NCBI GenBank assembly: GCA_934636245.1
Contig: CAKUAI010000016.1
Location: forward strand, 1 to 64,000
Reading direction: 5' to 3'
DNA length: 64,000 bases
From: an uncultured Coriobacteriales bacterium
GTDB taxonomy: Bacteria > Actinomycetota > Coriobacteriia > Coriobacteriales > UMGS124
The notes under the pieces were generated by a model. The model was not told where the DNA came from. It made no database searches and worked only from the letters and a program-made list of their open reading frames with translations. The position numbers and the translations under genes were made by a program. This document shows positions 33,670 to 43,082 of the stretch, in pieces (position 1 is the first letter of the stretch; each line of letters starts with the position of its first letter).

Positions 33670-34851
33670 ATGGCTGGAGACTACACCGACATTCATTTCG
33701 CCGACGACGACCGCCTGAAGCTGTTGATCATCGTGGGCACGCGCCCCGAGGTCATCAGGCTCTCGGAGGTCATCAAGAAGTGCCGCAGGCACTTCGACTG
33801 CCTGCTGGCTCACACCGGGCAGAACTACGACTACACCTTGAACGGCATCTTCTTCCGCGACCTGGAGCTCGCCGACCCCGACGTGTACCTGGACGCCGTG
33901 GGCGCCGACCTGGGCGAGACGGTGGGCAACATCGTCGCCGCCTCCTACAAGCTGATGGTGGCGACGAGGCCCGACGCCCTGCTCATCCTGGGCGACACCA
34001 ACTCGTGCCTCTCGGCCATCGCGGCCAAGAGGCTCCACATCCCCATCTTCCACATGGAGGCCGGCAACCGCTGCAAGGACGAGTGCCTGCCCGAGGAGAC
34101 CAACCGACGCATCGTCGACGTGATCTCCGACGTGAACCTGGCCTACTCCGAGCACGCCCGCCGCTACCTCAGGGACACGGGCTGCGCCCCCGAGCGCACC
34201 TACGTGACGGGCAGCCCCATGGCCGAGGTCCTGCGCGCCAACCTGGCGAAGATCGAGGCGAGCGACGTGCTGGGCGAGCTCGGCCTGGAGCCCAAGGGCT
34301 ACATGCTCCTCTCGGCGCACCGCGAGGAGAACATCGACACCGAGGCGAACTTCCGCTCGCTCTTCACGGCGATCAACGCCCTGGCCGAGCGGTACGACAT
34401 GCCCATCCTCTACAGCTGCCACCCCCGCTCGCGCAAGCGCCTGGAGGCCACGGGATTTGCGCTCGACCCGCGCGTGCGTATGCACGAGCCCATGGGCTTC
34501 CACGACTACAACTGCCTGCAGATGAACGCCTTCGCCGTGGTGTCGGACTCCGGCACCCTGCCCGAGGAGTCGAGCTTCTTCGCGAGCGTCGGCCGCCCCT
34601 TCCCGGCGGTGTGCATCCGCACCTCCACCGAGCGCCCCGAGGCCCTCGACAAGGCGTGCTTCACCCTGGCCGGCATCTCCGAGAAGGGCTTGCTCCAGGC
34701 CGTGCGCACGGCGGTGGCCCTGGACGCCGAGGGCTCGCTGCCCCAGGCCCCCGTGCCCGACTACGCCGACGAGTGCGTGTCCACCAAGGTCGTGAAGATC
34801 ATCCAGAGCTACACCGGCGTGGTGGACAAGATGGTGTGGAGGAAGGGGTAA
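33670..34851 (+). CDS. capG: UDP-N-acetyl sugar 2-epimerase (CapG/FnlC type)
   Basis: The 393-residue protein of the UDP-GlcNAc 2-epimerase fold has VGTRPEVIRLSEVIK, HTGQNYD, LGDTNSC, HMEAGNRCKDECLPEETNR, SAHREENID and SDSGTLPEESSFF. In the FucNAc pathway this enzyme makes UDP-L-FucNAc from its C2 epimer. The frame is open far upstream inside capF but the family homology begins at the ATG at 33670, just after the capF stop. It completes the CapE-CapF-CapG set. Confidence 0.9.
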   Translation: MAGDYTDIHFADDDRLKLLIIVGTRPEVIRLSEVIKKCRRHFDCLLAHTGQNYDYTLNGIFFRDLELADPDVYLDAVGADLGETVGNIVAASYKLMVATRPDALLILGDTNSCLSAIAAKRLHIPIFHMEAGNRCKDECLPEETNRRIVDVISDVNLAYSEHARRYLRDTGCAPERTYVTGSPMAEVLRANLAKIEASDVLGELGLEPKGYMLLSAHREENIDTEANFRSLFTAINALAERYDMPILYSCHPRSRKRLEATGFALDPRVRMHEPMGFHDYNCLQMNAFAVVSDSGTLPEESSFFASVGRPFPAVCIRTSTERPEALDKACFTLAGISEKGLLQAVRTAVALDAEGSLPQAPVPDYADECVSTKVVKIIQSYTGVVDKMVWRKG

Positions 34852-34853
34852 TC

Positions 34854-35369
34854 GTGGGGGCCGCCTACAAGATACTTGATGGTGTCTCGCGCGCTTACAA
34901 CAAGCTGCTGCTGTCTCCCGCCCTCTGTCGTTCTTTTGCGGCCTGCGGTGAGAACGTGACAATCGGGCGTCGTAGCGAGGTGGCTGGAGCAGGGAACATC
35001 TCCGTGGGCCACGATGTTTATCTGGGCCCGGGTGCCACTCTGCTTACCACTCGTGCGAAGATTTGTATCGGTGATTATGTGATGAGTGGCCCCAATTTGA
35101 CCATCATCACGGGAGATCACCGCACTGATATTCTCGACCGTCCCATGATGTCGCTGACAGATGGCGACAAGCTTCCTGAGAACGATCAAGACGTCATCGT
35201 GGGCAATGACGTGTGGATGGGAAGCAGCGTGACGATTCTTAAAGGCGTTCATGTCGCCGACCATTGCGTAATTGCCGCAGGTGCCGTTGTGACTAAAGAC
35301 GTGGGTCCCGAGTATTCAATCTGGGGGGGGGTTCCTGCTCGCTGCCTAGGCTCGCGGTTTAAGGATTAA
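34854..35369 (+). CDS. Hexapeptide-repeat acetyltransferase
   Basis: The 171-residue protein is built of left-handed beta-helix repeats, ISVGHDVYLGPGATL, ICIGDYVMSGPNLTII, VIVGNDVWMGSSVTILKGV, CVIAAGAVVTKDV, followed by IWGGVPARC. It resembles maltose/galactoside-type O-acetyltransferases and likely decorates a sugar of the polymer. Translation probably begins at GTG 34854, three bases after the capG stop, with GGAAGGGG before it. The GGVPA codons form an uninterrupted run of nine G (35323-35331), so slippage would change the last ~15 residues. GC content drops from here. Confidence 0.85.
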   Translation: MGAAYKILDGVSRAYNKLLLSPALCRSFAACGENVTIGRRSEVAGAGNISVGHDVYLGPGATLLTTRAKICIGDYVMSGPNLTIITGDHRTDILDRPMMSLTDGDKLPENDQDVIVGNDVWMGSSVTILKGVHVADHCVIAAGAVVTKDVGPEYSIWGGVPARCLGSRFKD

Positions 35370-35371
35370 AG

Positions 35372-36457
35372 ATGACGATGGATTCCTCGCTAGCAAACAT
35401 ATCAGCCAAAGTCCTTATGGTCGGCCCCGACCTTTCGCTTCACGGCGGTATCGTCTCTGTAGTGAAGGGCTATATGGGGGGTGGTCTTCCTGAGGCGTGT
35501 GACGGTTTCGAGTATCTAGGTACCGGCGTTGGCTCCTCGAAGATTGGCAAGTCCGTTGCCTTTGCTCGTGCCTTGGCGCGTTATAGGTGCATATTGCCCG
35601 CATACGATATCGTGCACCTGCACATTAGCGCACGGGGCTCGTACAAGCGTAAGTCGATTATGGCACGCATGGCTCGCAAGGCCGGCAAGCGTGTCATACT
35701 GCACGACCATGACGGTGAGTTTGCCAAGGCCTTCGAGGAGGGTGGGGAAGCTTACCGGCGTGATGTAAGAGAGACCTTCGGCGCAGCTGATTGCGTGGTG
35801 GTGCTCTCAAAGGAGTGGCGAGACTACTTCGCAGTAAACGTCTGCGACCCAGGCAAGATAATCGTCGTGCACAATGGTGTTAGCGTGCCGGCGCAGCCGT
35901 GCTCACCTTGTTCGCATCAAGACGTCCTATTTTTAGGACGCCTTGATGCGAACAAGAGCCCTGACGTGCTCTTGCGCGCATCAAGGGAAGTGCTAAAGCG
36001 CTTTCCAGAGACGAAGGTCATCTTTGGCGGTGACGGTGAAGTCGAAAAGAATGAGGCCCTTGCCAAAGAGCTTGGCATCGCTGATAGGTGTGAGTTCCAT
36101 GGTTGGGTCTCGGGCGATGAGCGTGAGGCACTCTTTGAACGCGCTGCGGTGTACTGCCTGCCATCTAAGAACGAGGGTTTGCCCATGAGCGTATTGGAGG
36201 CAATGGCGAGGGGAATTCCGACCGTTGCGACTCCCGTGGGTGGGATACCGCAAGTTATCGAAAACGGTACGACTGGATTCCTTGTCAAGGGTGACGACGT
36301 CGAAGCTCTTGCAGAGAAACTGATGCTTCTCCTGGGTAACTCAACTTTGCGCGAGACAGTTGGCATGGCTTCCAGGGAAACAATAAAGCGCTCTTTTAGT
36401 ATCGAGCGCAGTGTTGACGAGATGATTGAGGTATACAGAGGTTGTCTGTGCGACTGA
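35372..36457 (+). CDS. Glycosyltransferase family 4
   Basis: The 361-residue GT-B protein has an N-terminal acceptor domain beginning VLMVGPDLSLHGGIVSVVKG and a C-terminal nucleotide-sugar domain with VLFLGRLDANKSPDVLL, FHGWVSGDEREALF and the GT4 motif PSKNEGLPMSVLEAMARGIP. The sugar transferred cannot be told. The start is two bases after the acetyltransferase stop. A 23-bp near-perfect inverted repeat with a TTTT loop lies inside the gene at 35907-35956, at the junction of the two domains. Confidence 0.88.
   Translation: MTMDSSLANISAKVLMVGPDLSLHGGIVSVVKGYMGGGLPEACDGFEYLGTGVGSSKIGKSVAFARALARYRCILPAYDIVHLHISARGSYKRKSIMARMARKAGKRVILHDHDGEFAKAFEEGGEAYRRDVRETFGAADCVVVLSKEWRDYFAVNVCDPGKIIVVHNGVSVPAQPCSPCSHQDVLFLGRLDANKSPDVLLRASREVLKRFPETKVIFGGDGEVEKNEALAKELGIADRCEFHGWVSGDEREALFERAAVYCLPSKNEGLPMSVLEAMARGIPTVATPVGGIPQVIENGTTGFLVKGDDVEALAEKLMLLLGNSTLRETVGMASRETIKRSFSIERSVDEMIEVYRGCLCD
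35907..35956. repeat. Strong inverted repeat inside a glycosyltransferase gene
   Basis: CTTGTTCGCATCAAGACG plus TCCTA pairs with TAGGACGCCTTGATGCG plus AACAAG with a single mismatch and a loop of about four T. The encoded residues are normal for the family. Confidence 0.75.
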
Positions 36458-36565
36458 TTATAGATACCAGGTGTTATAACGCATTGTGATGGCAAAAAGT
36501 AAGGTGTAATGCGTTGAGGTTTGATTCTCTGTGCGTTTGGATTTACTAAAGTTAAAAGGTCGAGT

Positions 36566-37663
36566 ATGACTTCTTCCTATGACAAAACTAAGTTGATTTC
36601 CAAGTGCGATAAGGCTGAAATATGCTTTGTTGCGCCTTCACTTGGCGGTGGTGGTGCCGAGCGTGTCGCCCTGGCTCTTGCCTCATTCTTTTTGGAAAAG
36701 GGTTACTCATTCACCATTATCCTAACAAAGGATAAAAGTGTGCATTATAAGGTTCCGCAGGGAGCTGCGCTCATCGATGATATCGCGGATCAATCTGTTA
36801 AGCCCTTACAGCAGATAGCCTACATTCGCCGACTGATGAAAGCTAAGCCGTCGGCTGTCTTCATGTCGTTCCTGCCACATCAGAACATCTACACGCTTCT
36901 CGCATCGATTGGGCTACCGAATAAGGTGGTCATTTCGGTTCGAAATGACCCGCGATTTGATTTCCCGGGTAGTACCGTATTACCGCGTGTTCGTAACATT
37001 CTGTATCGTAAAGCGGATGCCATTGTCTTTCAGACCGAGGCGCAGGCGGAGCTGCTACCTAGCGGGCTAAAGGCGAAAGGGACGGTTATTTTTAATCCGC
37101 TTTCAGAGGCTGTGCCCGAACCCTATGATGGGGAGAGGCGAAAAGTAATTACGACGTCAGGTCGCCTGGAAGAGCAAAAGAACCACGAGATGACAATACG
37201 CGCATTCGCCAGGTTTCATGCTAGCCATCCTGATTACATGCTTGAAATTTTTGGCGAGGGGTCGTTGGATGCTCGCTTGAGGGAGCTTGTTTCCGAAGTG
37301 GGTGTTGCGGACGCAGTGTCTTTCAAAGGGTTCTCACCCAACGCGCTTGACTACATTCGGACTTCTGCCGCCTTCGTGATGTCATCGCGATTTGAGGGCT
37401 TATCGAACTCCATGCTTGAGTCTTTGTGTATGGGCGTACCTACTATCTGTACGCGGTGCATGGGCGGGGGCGCTGAGGCTGTGATTAACGACGGCATCAA
37501 CGGTATTCTCGTTGACATTGATGATGTTGAAGCTGAGGCCAATGCGATGGTACGCCTCGTTGACGATTCGGAGTATGCGCAAGCTATTAGTTTGCATGCG
37601 AGGGAATTGCGTCAACAACTGTCGCTCGAGACGATTGGTGATAAATGGCTGTCTCTTCTCTAA
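36566..37663 (+). CDS. Glycosyltransferase family 4
   Basis: The 365-residue GT-B protein has VAPSLGGGGAERVALALA near the N-terminus (typical of the PimA/GT4 type), SVRNDPR, TSGRLEEQKNHEMTIRAF and the C-terminal motif SSRFEGLSNSMLESLCMGVP with GGGAEAVINDGINGILV. ATG 36566 was chosen because AAAAGG precedes it; a TTG at 36521 would add 15 residues. Its 3' end overlaps the Wzy-like gene by 19 bases. The codon use is AT-richer than the flanking nucleotide-sugar genes. Confidence 0.87.
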   Translation: MTSSYDKTKLISKCDKAEICFVAPSLGGGGAERVALALASFFLEKGYSFTIILTKDKSVHYKVPQGAALIDDIADQSVKPLQQIAYIRRLMKAKPSAVFMSFLPHQNIYTLLASIGLPNKVVISVRNDPRFDFPGSTVLPRVRNILYRKADAIVFQTEAQAELLPSGLKAKGTVIFNPLSEAVPEPYDGERRKVITTSGRLEEQKNHEMTIRAFARFHASHPDYMLEIFGEGSLDARLRELVSEVGVADAVSFKGFSPNALDYIRTSAAFVMSSRFEGLSNSMLESLCMGVPTICTRCMGGGAEAVINDGINGILVDIDDVEAEANAMVRLVDDSEYAQAISLHARELRQQLSLETIGDKWLSLL

Positions 37664-38925
37664 TAGCTAAACAGACGAGCAATAGAAGAAACGCATCAAT
37701 GTCAAGAAGGCTGGGCGGGTTACCCGTCTCGGCTTTCTTGTTTTATGTTGCCCTGGCAGCTGGATTCTTGATGCCGCTAATCAGAGATCTCGGCGGCTCA
37801 TATACCGTCGCATCTGAATGGGAAACGACGAGATTCGCGTTTCGTACGAGTGCGGGGGCACTTGCAACATTCCTTGACTACTTGCAGCAAACGTGCTTGC
37901 TAATCTTGCTAGCCAAGTCGATTTTTTTTAATCGAAATAGGCATCCGTTGCTTTCTATTCTAGGCATTGCGGGTTTTGGTATCTATGGGGCAATCGAGGT
38001 TTTTATCCAAGGGACGGGCATACTTGACTTGTTGTTTGGAAGCGTGCCTGTAACGGTATTTTTAATTCCGCTTTTTATCCTTGTTGCAGATGAGCAAGAT
38101 TTGTCCGAACGTTTGATCCAATTAGCGCCGCGCGCCGCCCTGATTGCTTTTGTTCTTGGATTTGGATCTATAGTCCGTTTTCATATACTGTGTGGGTGGG
38201 GTAGTACGGTCGGCTGGTGTCCCGCTAGAGATTACTTTGCTTTAGGTATCAGCTATTTGTGGATTACAGCGGCTTTTGCTTCCGAACAACAATGCGGTTA
38301 TCTAAAAAAAGTTTTGCTTTGTGCAGGCTCAATCCTTTTTGCTTTCTTGATTGCCACAAGAAGTTGGGTGATTCAGTCCGTTTTGATCTTGTTGTATATA
38401 GCCGTCTCAAGCCCGTCAATGTCGAAAAGGTTTCGACGGGTGTTATATACAATCGTAGCGGTCATAGGTGCCGTTCTTGTGGCCAGTATGGTCTTTCCGG
38501 ATGCATTGAGTACTTTTGCGGACAGGATCGGTGAGGATTCTAGGAGCGGCCAATACGATACCTTTTTCTCCCAAGTTGACCCGTTGAGCTTGGTGCTGGG
38601 AAATGGGTCGACAGCCGGGTATGTTTATGGCACTCAGACGAATTACTTATTTTTCGACAATCAGTTCATGTTCTTGATGTTTCATTATGGGATTATTCCA
38701 GCCCTGATACTGGCGTTTGTACTGATTAAGACGATTGTATCGAGCAAGATGGCAAACGGCGGTTCCTGCCGATTTGTTGCCGTTATGTACTTGGCTGCTC
38801 TTTTGGGACTCTCAAATTATTACTCCTATGCACTGAACCCAGGGATAGCGTCTCTATTCATGGCTTTTGGCATGTCGATCACTCAACGCGAGATGCAAAA
38901 GCCCAATCAGACTGCGATTGGGTAA
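37645..38925 (+). CDS. wzy: Wzy-like polysaccharide polymerase (O-antigen ligase/polymerase type)
   Basis: The 426-residue protein has about ten to twelve hydrophobic segments, low sequence conservation and a large extracytoplasmic loop in the C-terminal half (about 285-335, rich in Asp/Ser/Gly with NGSTAGYVYGTQTNYLFFDN). The H/D-N-x-F-type end of that loop (FFDNQFMFLMFHYG) is characteristic of Wzy/WaaL proteins. Its place among Wzx and transferases supports the polymerase role. The start overlaps the preceding gene. The assignment rests on topology and context rather than on strong motifs. Confidence 0.72.
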   Translation: MAVSSLIAKQTSNRRNASMSRRLGGLPVSAFLFYVALAAGFLMPLIRDLGGSYTVASEWETTRFAFRTSAGALATFLDYLQQTCLLILLAKSIFFNRNRHPLLSILGIAGFGIYGAIEVFIQGTGILDLLFGSVPVTVFLIPLFILVADEQDLSERLIQLAPRAALIAFVLGFGSIVRFHILCGWGSTVGWCPARDYFALGISYLWITAAFASEQQCGYLKKVLLCAGSILFAFLIATRSWVIQSVLILLYIAVSSPSMSKRFRRVLYTIVAVIGAVLVASMVFPDALSTFADRIGEDSRSGQYDTFFSQVDPLSLVLGNGSTAGYVYGTQTNYLFFDNQFMFLMFHYGIIPALILAFVLIKTIVSSKMANGGSCRFVAVMYLAALLGLSNYYSYALNPGIASLFMAFGMSITQREMQKPNQTAIG

Positions 38926-38927
38926 TC

Positions 38928-40382
38928 ATGTCGGACTCGCTGAAACAGACAGCAACCAAGAGTATGTTTTGGGCTGTAGGAGAGAGGTTTCTCACCCAAG
39001 GGACCTTGTTTATAATCTCATTGGTTCTTGCGCGGATTCTGTCTCCTGAAGACTATGGCGTCCTGTCGCTTCTTTTGGTGTTTATCAATCTCGCGGACGT
39101 ATTGGTTACAAATGGCTTGGGTGAGGCGCTGATTCAAAAGAACGAACCTGGCAAGGTCGATTATGGCACCATATTTGTGACTGGTCTCGCTATGTCGATT
39201 TTGCTCTACGGCCTCTTCTTCTTGGCTGCGGACGCAATAGCTGCTTTTTATGGAATGGGTCAGATAGGTTTTTATCTTCGCGTGCTTGCATTGAGGCTTC
39301 CGTTTTCGGCGCTGAATGCAATTCAAAAGGCTTATATAGCTAAAGCTTTCTTATTTAGAAAGCAATTTGTAGCATCCACGTTGGGTTCGTTGTTATCTGG
39401 TGCGTGCGCAATAGGTATGGCATTGTATGGATTCGGAATCTACTCGCTGATTGCCCAACAACTCCTAAGCATCGTTTTGACAAGTTTGATTATGGCGTTG
39501 CAGACTAAATGGCTGCCTCAGTTCGCTTTTTCCAAGCAGTCGTTCAAGGCATTGGTTCCGCTTGGTATTCAATTTTGCGGTGCCAGCTTAATTAACTCGA
39601 TTTATACCGAGGGTCGTTCGCTTATTATTGGCAAGTTTTACTCGGCGGCTGATTTGGCTTACTTCAATAGGGGCAATCAGTTCCCGTCATTGGTAATCGG
39701 GAACCTGAATGCGCCTATTAGTAATGTAATGCTTCCTGTTATGTGCAAGGTAAATGGGGACAAACAACGATTAAGGTCAGTTTTACAAAAAGCAATCAGG
39801 CTGTCTTCCTACCTTGTGTTTCCCATGATGGCAATCCTCGCCGGTTGCGCGCCGACTCTTGTGACGGTGCTTTTGACAGATAAGTGGTCTGCATGTGTGC
39901 CTTATCTTCAACTAGGGTGTATTTTCTTTCTATTCCAACCACTTCAGACCATGAATTGGCAGGCATTGAAAGCCATGGGTGAAGGAGCATGCTGCCTGCG
40001 TCTCGAAATTGTCAAAAAGGTGATTTGTTTTGGATTGTTATTTGCGTCAATTCCATTTGGCGTTATAGGTATTGCCGTGGCGAGCGCTGTCTCAGGCCTG
40101 TTCTCGATGGCTGTCAACATTGTCCCCGTTAAGCGGTTGCTCAACTATGGCATCAAGGATCAAATATGGGACATAGCCAAACCCGCACTGGCTTCGGGTG
40201 TTTGCTTTTTGATAATGCTACTCATCGGCAAGGTCGATATGGCACCGGTGGCCCTGCTGGCGGTTCAATTGCTGGCCGGATTAGCAGTTTACATTTTGGA
40301 ATCTGTAGTGTTTAAGTTAGATGGCCTTGCAGTTATTCGTGGCGAGCTTCATTCAAAGAAGGCTCAGAAGGATGCTGCGTAA
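38928..40382 (+). CDS. wzx: Wzx-like polysaccharide flippase (MOP superfamily)
   Basis: The 484-residue protein has about fourteen membrane segments and matches the Polysacc_synt/TuaB-like type: SMFWAVGERFLTQG at the start, ARILSPEDYGVLSLLLVF, GLGEALIQ, and SAADLAYFNRGNQFPSL. It is expected to flip lipid-linked repeat units across the membrane for the Wzy polymerase encoded two bases upstream. Low GC content matches the neighbouring transferase genes. Confidence 0.87.
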   Translation: MSDSLKQTATKSMFWAVGERFLTQGTLFIISLVLARILSPEDYGVLSLLLVFINLADVLVTNGLGEALIQKNEPGKVDYGTIFVTGLAMSILLYGLFFLAADAIAAFYGMGQIGFYLRVLALRLPFSALNAIQKAYIAKAFLFRKQFVASTLGSLLSGACAIGMALYGFGIYSLIAQQLLSIVLTSLIMALQTKWLPQFAFSKQSFKALVPLGIQFCGASLINSIYTEGRSLIIGKFYSAADLAYFNRGNQFPSLVIGNLNAPISNVMLPVMCKVNGDKQRLRSVLQKAIRLSSYLVFPMMAILAGCAPTLVTVLLTDKWSACVPYLQLGCIFFLFQPLQTMNWQALKAMGEGACCLRLEIVKKVICFGLLFASIPFGVIGIAVASAVSGLFSMAVNIVPVKRLLNYGIKDQIWDIAKPALASGVCFLIMLLIGKVDMAPVALLAVQLLAGLAVYILESVVFKLDGLAVIRGELHSKKAQKDAA

Positions 40383-40505
40383 AAGAGGGTGACGGTCTTT
40401 TTAAGGATGCTGTCATCACTTCATCGATGCGGTTATTGGCTGAAAGTCTTTTGTCTACCAGTGCAATGTTATTTGTTGATGGCTGGGCAAAGAAGGGTGC
40501 GTCTA

Positions 40506-41705
40506 ATGCGGGAAAAGAAAAAAGTTTTATACCTAATACAGAGCGCACCGAGAGATAACGCTCCAACAAAGCATGCTTTTGCAATTGCAGATTTGATGTG
40601 TGACTGTGGATTTGAGGTTGAATTTCTGGTTGCTGGGATTGAACCAGAAGTGAGAGACGCAAACGGCTGGGATTTTCCAGTCACTATTCCCGAGCCACTA
40701 AGACTGAGTAAGTGGCAGTTGGTTGCCAAATACCATGAACGGCTGACGTCTTGCCGCGCCTATGCGGCTTTCGAGGCCAAAGCCAGAGAAGTGAACCCAT
40801 CAGCGGTCGTTTACTATGGAATCTCGGCCGAGCTTGCCGCCAAGGTGTCTGCCTGGTGCCAGAGTCGCGGTGTCCCAGTTCTTGTTGATGAGACGGACTG
40901 GTTCGAGCCGCACTTTGGAGGTGATATTGCGGCATGGATAGTTGAAAAGTCTCGCAGCAGACGTGTTGAACTTGTTGATGGGTTAGCTGATGGGGTCATC
41001 GCTATATCGCCGTTCTTCAGGGATTACTTTGAGAGGATTTGCAAGGAGCGTGGTAATCCCCGGGTGTTCTTTTTGCCTCCACTTAACAGAAGCGGCGATT
41101 CAATTGCAACAATAGCAGGGGGGGCATCGCAGAGAAGAACTGAAACGAAGTTCTTTTATGCCGGTTCACCTGCTGGAGGAAAAGATAACCTCGCTTGCTT
41201 TATAAGAGCGATTGAGAAGTTTGGCGGCGACATGCCCTCGCGGCCGGTCGTTGATGTTGTCGGCGTCTCTGCTGAAGATGCAGAGGGTATTCAGGTCGGC
41301 TTGTCAAAAGTCGATGGTGTTCATTTTTGGGGGCGACAGCCCCACGATCGGGTTATTGAAATGCTTCGCGATTCCGATTTCGGAATCTTGTTCCGTAAGC
41401 CGGAACTTTATGCCAGAGCCGGTTTTTCAACAAAATTTGCGGAATGCATGTCCAACGGTGTTCCGATGTTGTGCAATGCGGTCGGCGGAGCTGACACTGT
41501 TCTCGAGACGGGTGTAGATGGCATTGTCATATCGGATATGAGCGATGAATCAATCGAGGGGGGCATAAGGGTCGCCTGTTCCTTGGATGATTGCGAGCTT
41601 ATTGCCATGAAAAGGGCCGCCCTGGAAAAAGCGTTGAGGCTTTTTGAACCGTCGAAATACAGAGAGCCATTCTCGTTGTACCTGGATTCCTTAATAAGTA
41701 AATAG
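40506..41705 (+). CDS. Glycosyltransferase (GT4-like)
   Basis: The 399-residue protein has a GT-B layout: VLYLIQSAPRDNAPTKHAFA near the start, VDETDWFEPHFGGDI, KFFYAGSPAGGKDNLACFI at the linker, and a C-terminal FGILFRKPELYARAGFSTKF with SNGVPMLCNAVGG. The ATG at 40506 follows AAGAAGGG; longer starts at 40389 or 40482 have no clear site. A run of seven G at 41118-41124 lies within the coding region. This is the last gene of the AT-richer block; 174 bases without a gene follow. Confidence 0.8.
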   Translation: MREKKKVLYLIQSAPRDNAPTKHAFAIADLMCDCGFEVEFLVAGIEPEVRDANGWDFPVTIPEPLRLSKWQLVAKYHERLTSCRAYAAFEAKAREVNPSAVVYYGISAELAAKVSAWCQSRGVPVLVDETDWFEPHFGGDIAAWIVEKSRSRRVELVDGLADGVIAISPFFRDYFERICKERGNPRVFFLPPLNRSGDSIATIAGGASQRRTETKFFYAGSPAGGKDNLACFIRAIEKFGGDMPSRPVVDVVGVSAEDAEGIQVGLSKVDGVHFWGRQPHDRVIEMLRDSDFGILFRKPELYARAGFSTKFAECMSNGVPMLCNAVGGADTVLETGVDGIVISDMSDESIEGGIRVACSLDDCELIAMKRAALEKALRLFEPSKYREPFSLYLDSLISK

Positions 41706-41879
41706 CTGGGAAATGACCGTCGTAGTCACGATGCGGCGGGTTGGATAAAGATGTTTCATATTTTGGCCTAGCAAGCAGTGTTCCAATTCTATTACTCGTA
41801 ATTATAGATCGTGAGTCCTGGCTAAGCCGCCTTGCTGAAACTGTGTCAGAAGACGATCTGAAAGCGAAGGAGAAAAACA

Positions 41880-42926
41880 ATGGCTAGAAAGGTGCTCGTC
41901 ACCGGCGCCGCCGGCTTTATCGGCGCATTCTTGGTGAAGAAGCTGCTGGAGACGACCGACGACATCATTGTCGGCTTTGACAACGTGAACAACTACTACG
42001 ATCCTGGCATCAAGGAGGCGCGCCTCGCGATGCTACGCGAGGCCGACGTCGAGGACCGCTTCACGTTCGTGAAGGGCGACCTCGCGGACGCGGCGCTCGT
42101 CGAGCGCCTGTTCGCGGAGAACTCCTTCGACGTGGTGGTGAACCTGGCCGCCCAGGCCGGCGTGCGCTACTCCATAGAGAACCCCAAGGCCTACATCGAC
42201 TCCAACCTGATCGGCTTCTACAACGTGCTCGAGGCCTGCAGGCACCATCCGGTCAAGCACCTGGTGTACGCGAGCTCGAGCTCGGTCTACGGCGGAAACG
42301 AGAAGGTGCCCTTCTCCGAGGAGGACCGCGTGGACTCGCCGGTCTCCCTCTACGCGGCCACCAAGAAGTCCAACGAGCTCATGGCCGCCGCCTACTCGAA
42401 GCTCTACTCCATCCCGGCGACGGGCCTGCGCTTCTTCACGGTCTACGGCCCCATGGGCAGGCCCGACATGGCGTACTTCGGCTTCACCGAGAAGCTGCGC
42501 CGCGGCGACACCATCAAGATCTTCAACATGGGCGACTGCAAGCGCGACTTCACCTACGTGGACGACATCGTCGAGGGCGTGCGCCGCGTCATGGACGGCG
42601 CCCCCGAGGTGAAGGTCGGCAAGGACGGCCTGCCCATGGCCGCCCACCGCGTCTACAACATCGGCAACTCCCACCCGGAGAACCTGCTGGACTTCGTGGA
42701 CACGCTGCAGCGCGTGCTCGTGGAGGAGGGCGTCCTGCCCGCTGACTACGACTTCGAGGCCCACAAGCAGCTGGTGCCCATGCAGCCCGGCGACGTCCCC
42801 GTGACCTACGCCGACACCTCGGCGCTCGAGCGCGACTTCGGCTACAAGCCCTCGACCCCCCTCGAGGACGGCCTGCGCGCGTTCGCGAAGTGGTATCGAG
42901 AGTATTACGGAGGCTGCAGCAAGTAA
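41880..42926 (+). CDS. UDP-glucuronate 4-epimerase (NAD-dependent SDR)
   Basis: The 348-residue extended SDR has VLVTGAAGFIGAFLVKKL (about 5-22), DNVNNYYDPGIKEARL, NLAAQAGVRYSIENP, the catalytic YAATKKSNELM and FFTVYGPMGRPDMAYF. The DNVNDYYDP-type and VYGPWGRPDMA-type motifs mark the CapI/LpsL group making UDP-galacturonate from UDP-glucuronate. UDP-glucose dehydrogenase, its substrate supplier, follows. AAGGAG precedes the ATG. GC content returns to a high value here. Confidence 0.88.
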   Translation: MARKVLVTGAAGFIGAFLVKKLLETTDDIIVGFDNVNNYYDPGIKEARLAMLREADVEDRFTFVKGDLADAALVERLFAENSFDVVVNLAAQAGVRYSIENPKAYIDSNLIGFYNVLEACRHHPVKHLVYASSSSVYGGNEKVPFSEEDRVDSPVSLYAATKKSNELMAAAYSKLYSIPATGLRFFTVYGPMGRPDMAYFGFTEKLRRGDTIKIFNMGDCKRDFTYVDDIVEGVRRVMDGAPEVKVGKDGLPMAAHRVYNIGNSHPENLLDFVDTLQRVLVEEGVLPADYDFEAHKQLVPMQPGDVPVTYADTSALERDFGYKPSTPLEDGLRAFAKWYREYYGGCSK

Positions 42927-43082
42927 TGACAGTCTGGTTGGACCCGGGCTTCTTTTCTTGCCGCGCCAACTGGCCTGACGATTGTTGCTTTGCATAGTGT
43001 TGTGCAACCTGAGAACAGAACGAGTCGCATAAAGATGTGCTGAGTGCCGCGCTGCAGGGGCATCAGATAAGGAGAATGAGCT

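Noticed and set aside
32354..34962. Minus-strand frames opposite capF and capG
   Set aside because: Antisense shadows of GC-rich genes with clear family membership on the plus strand.
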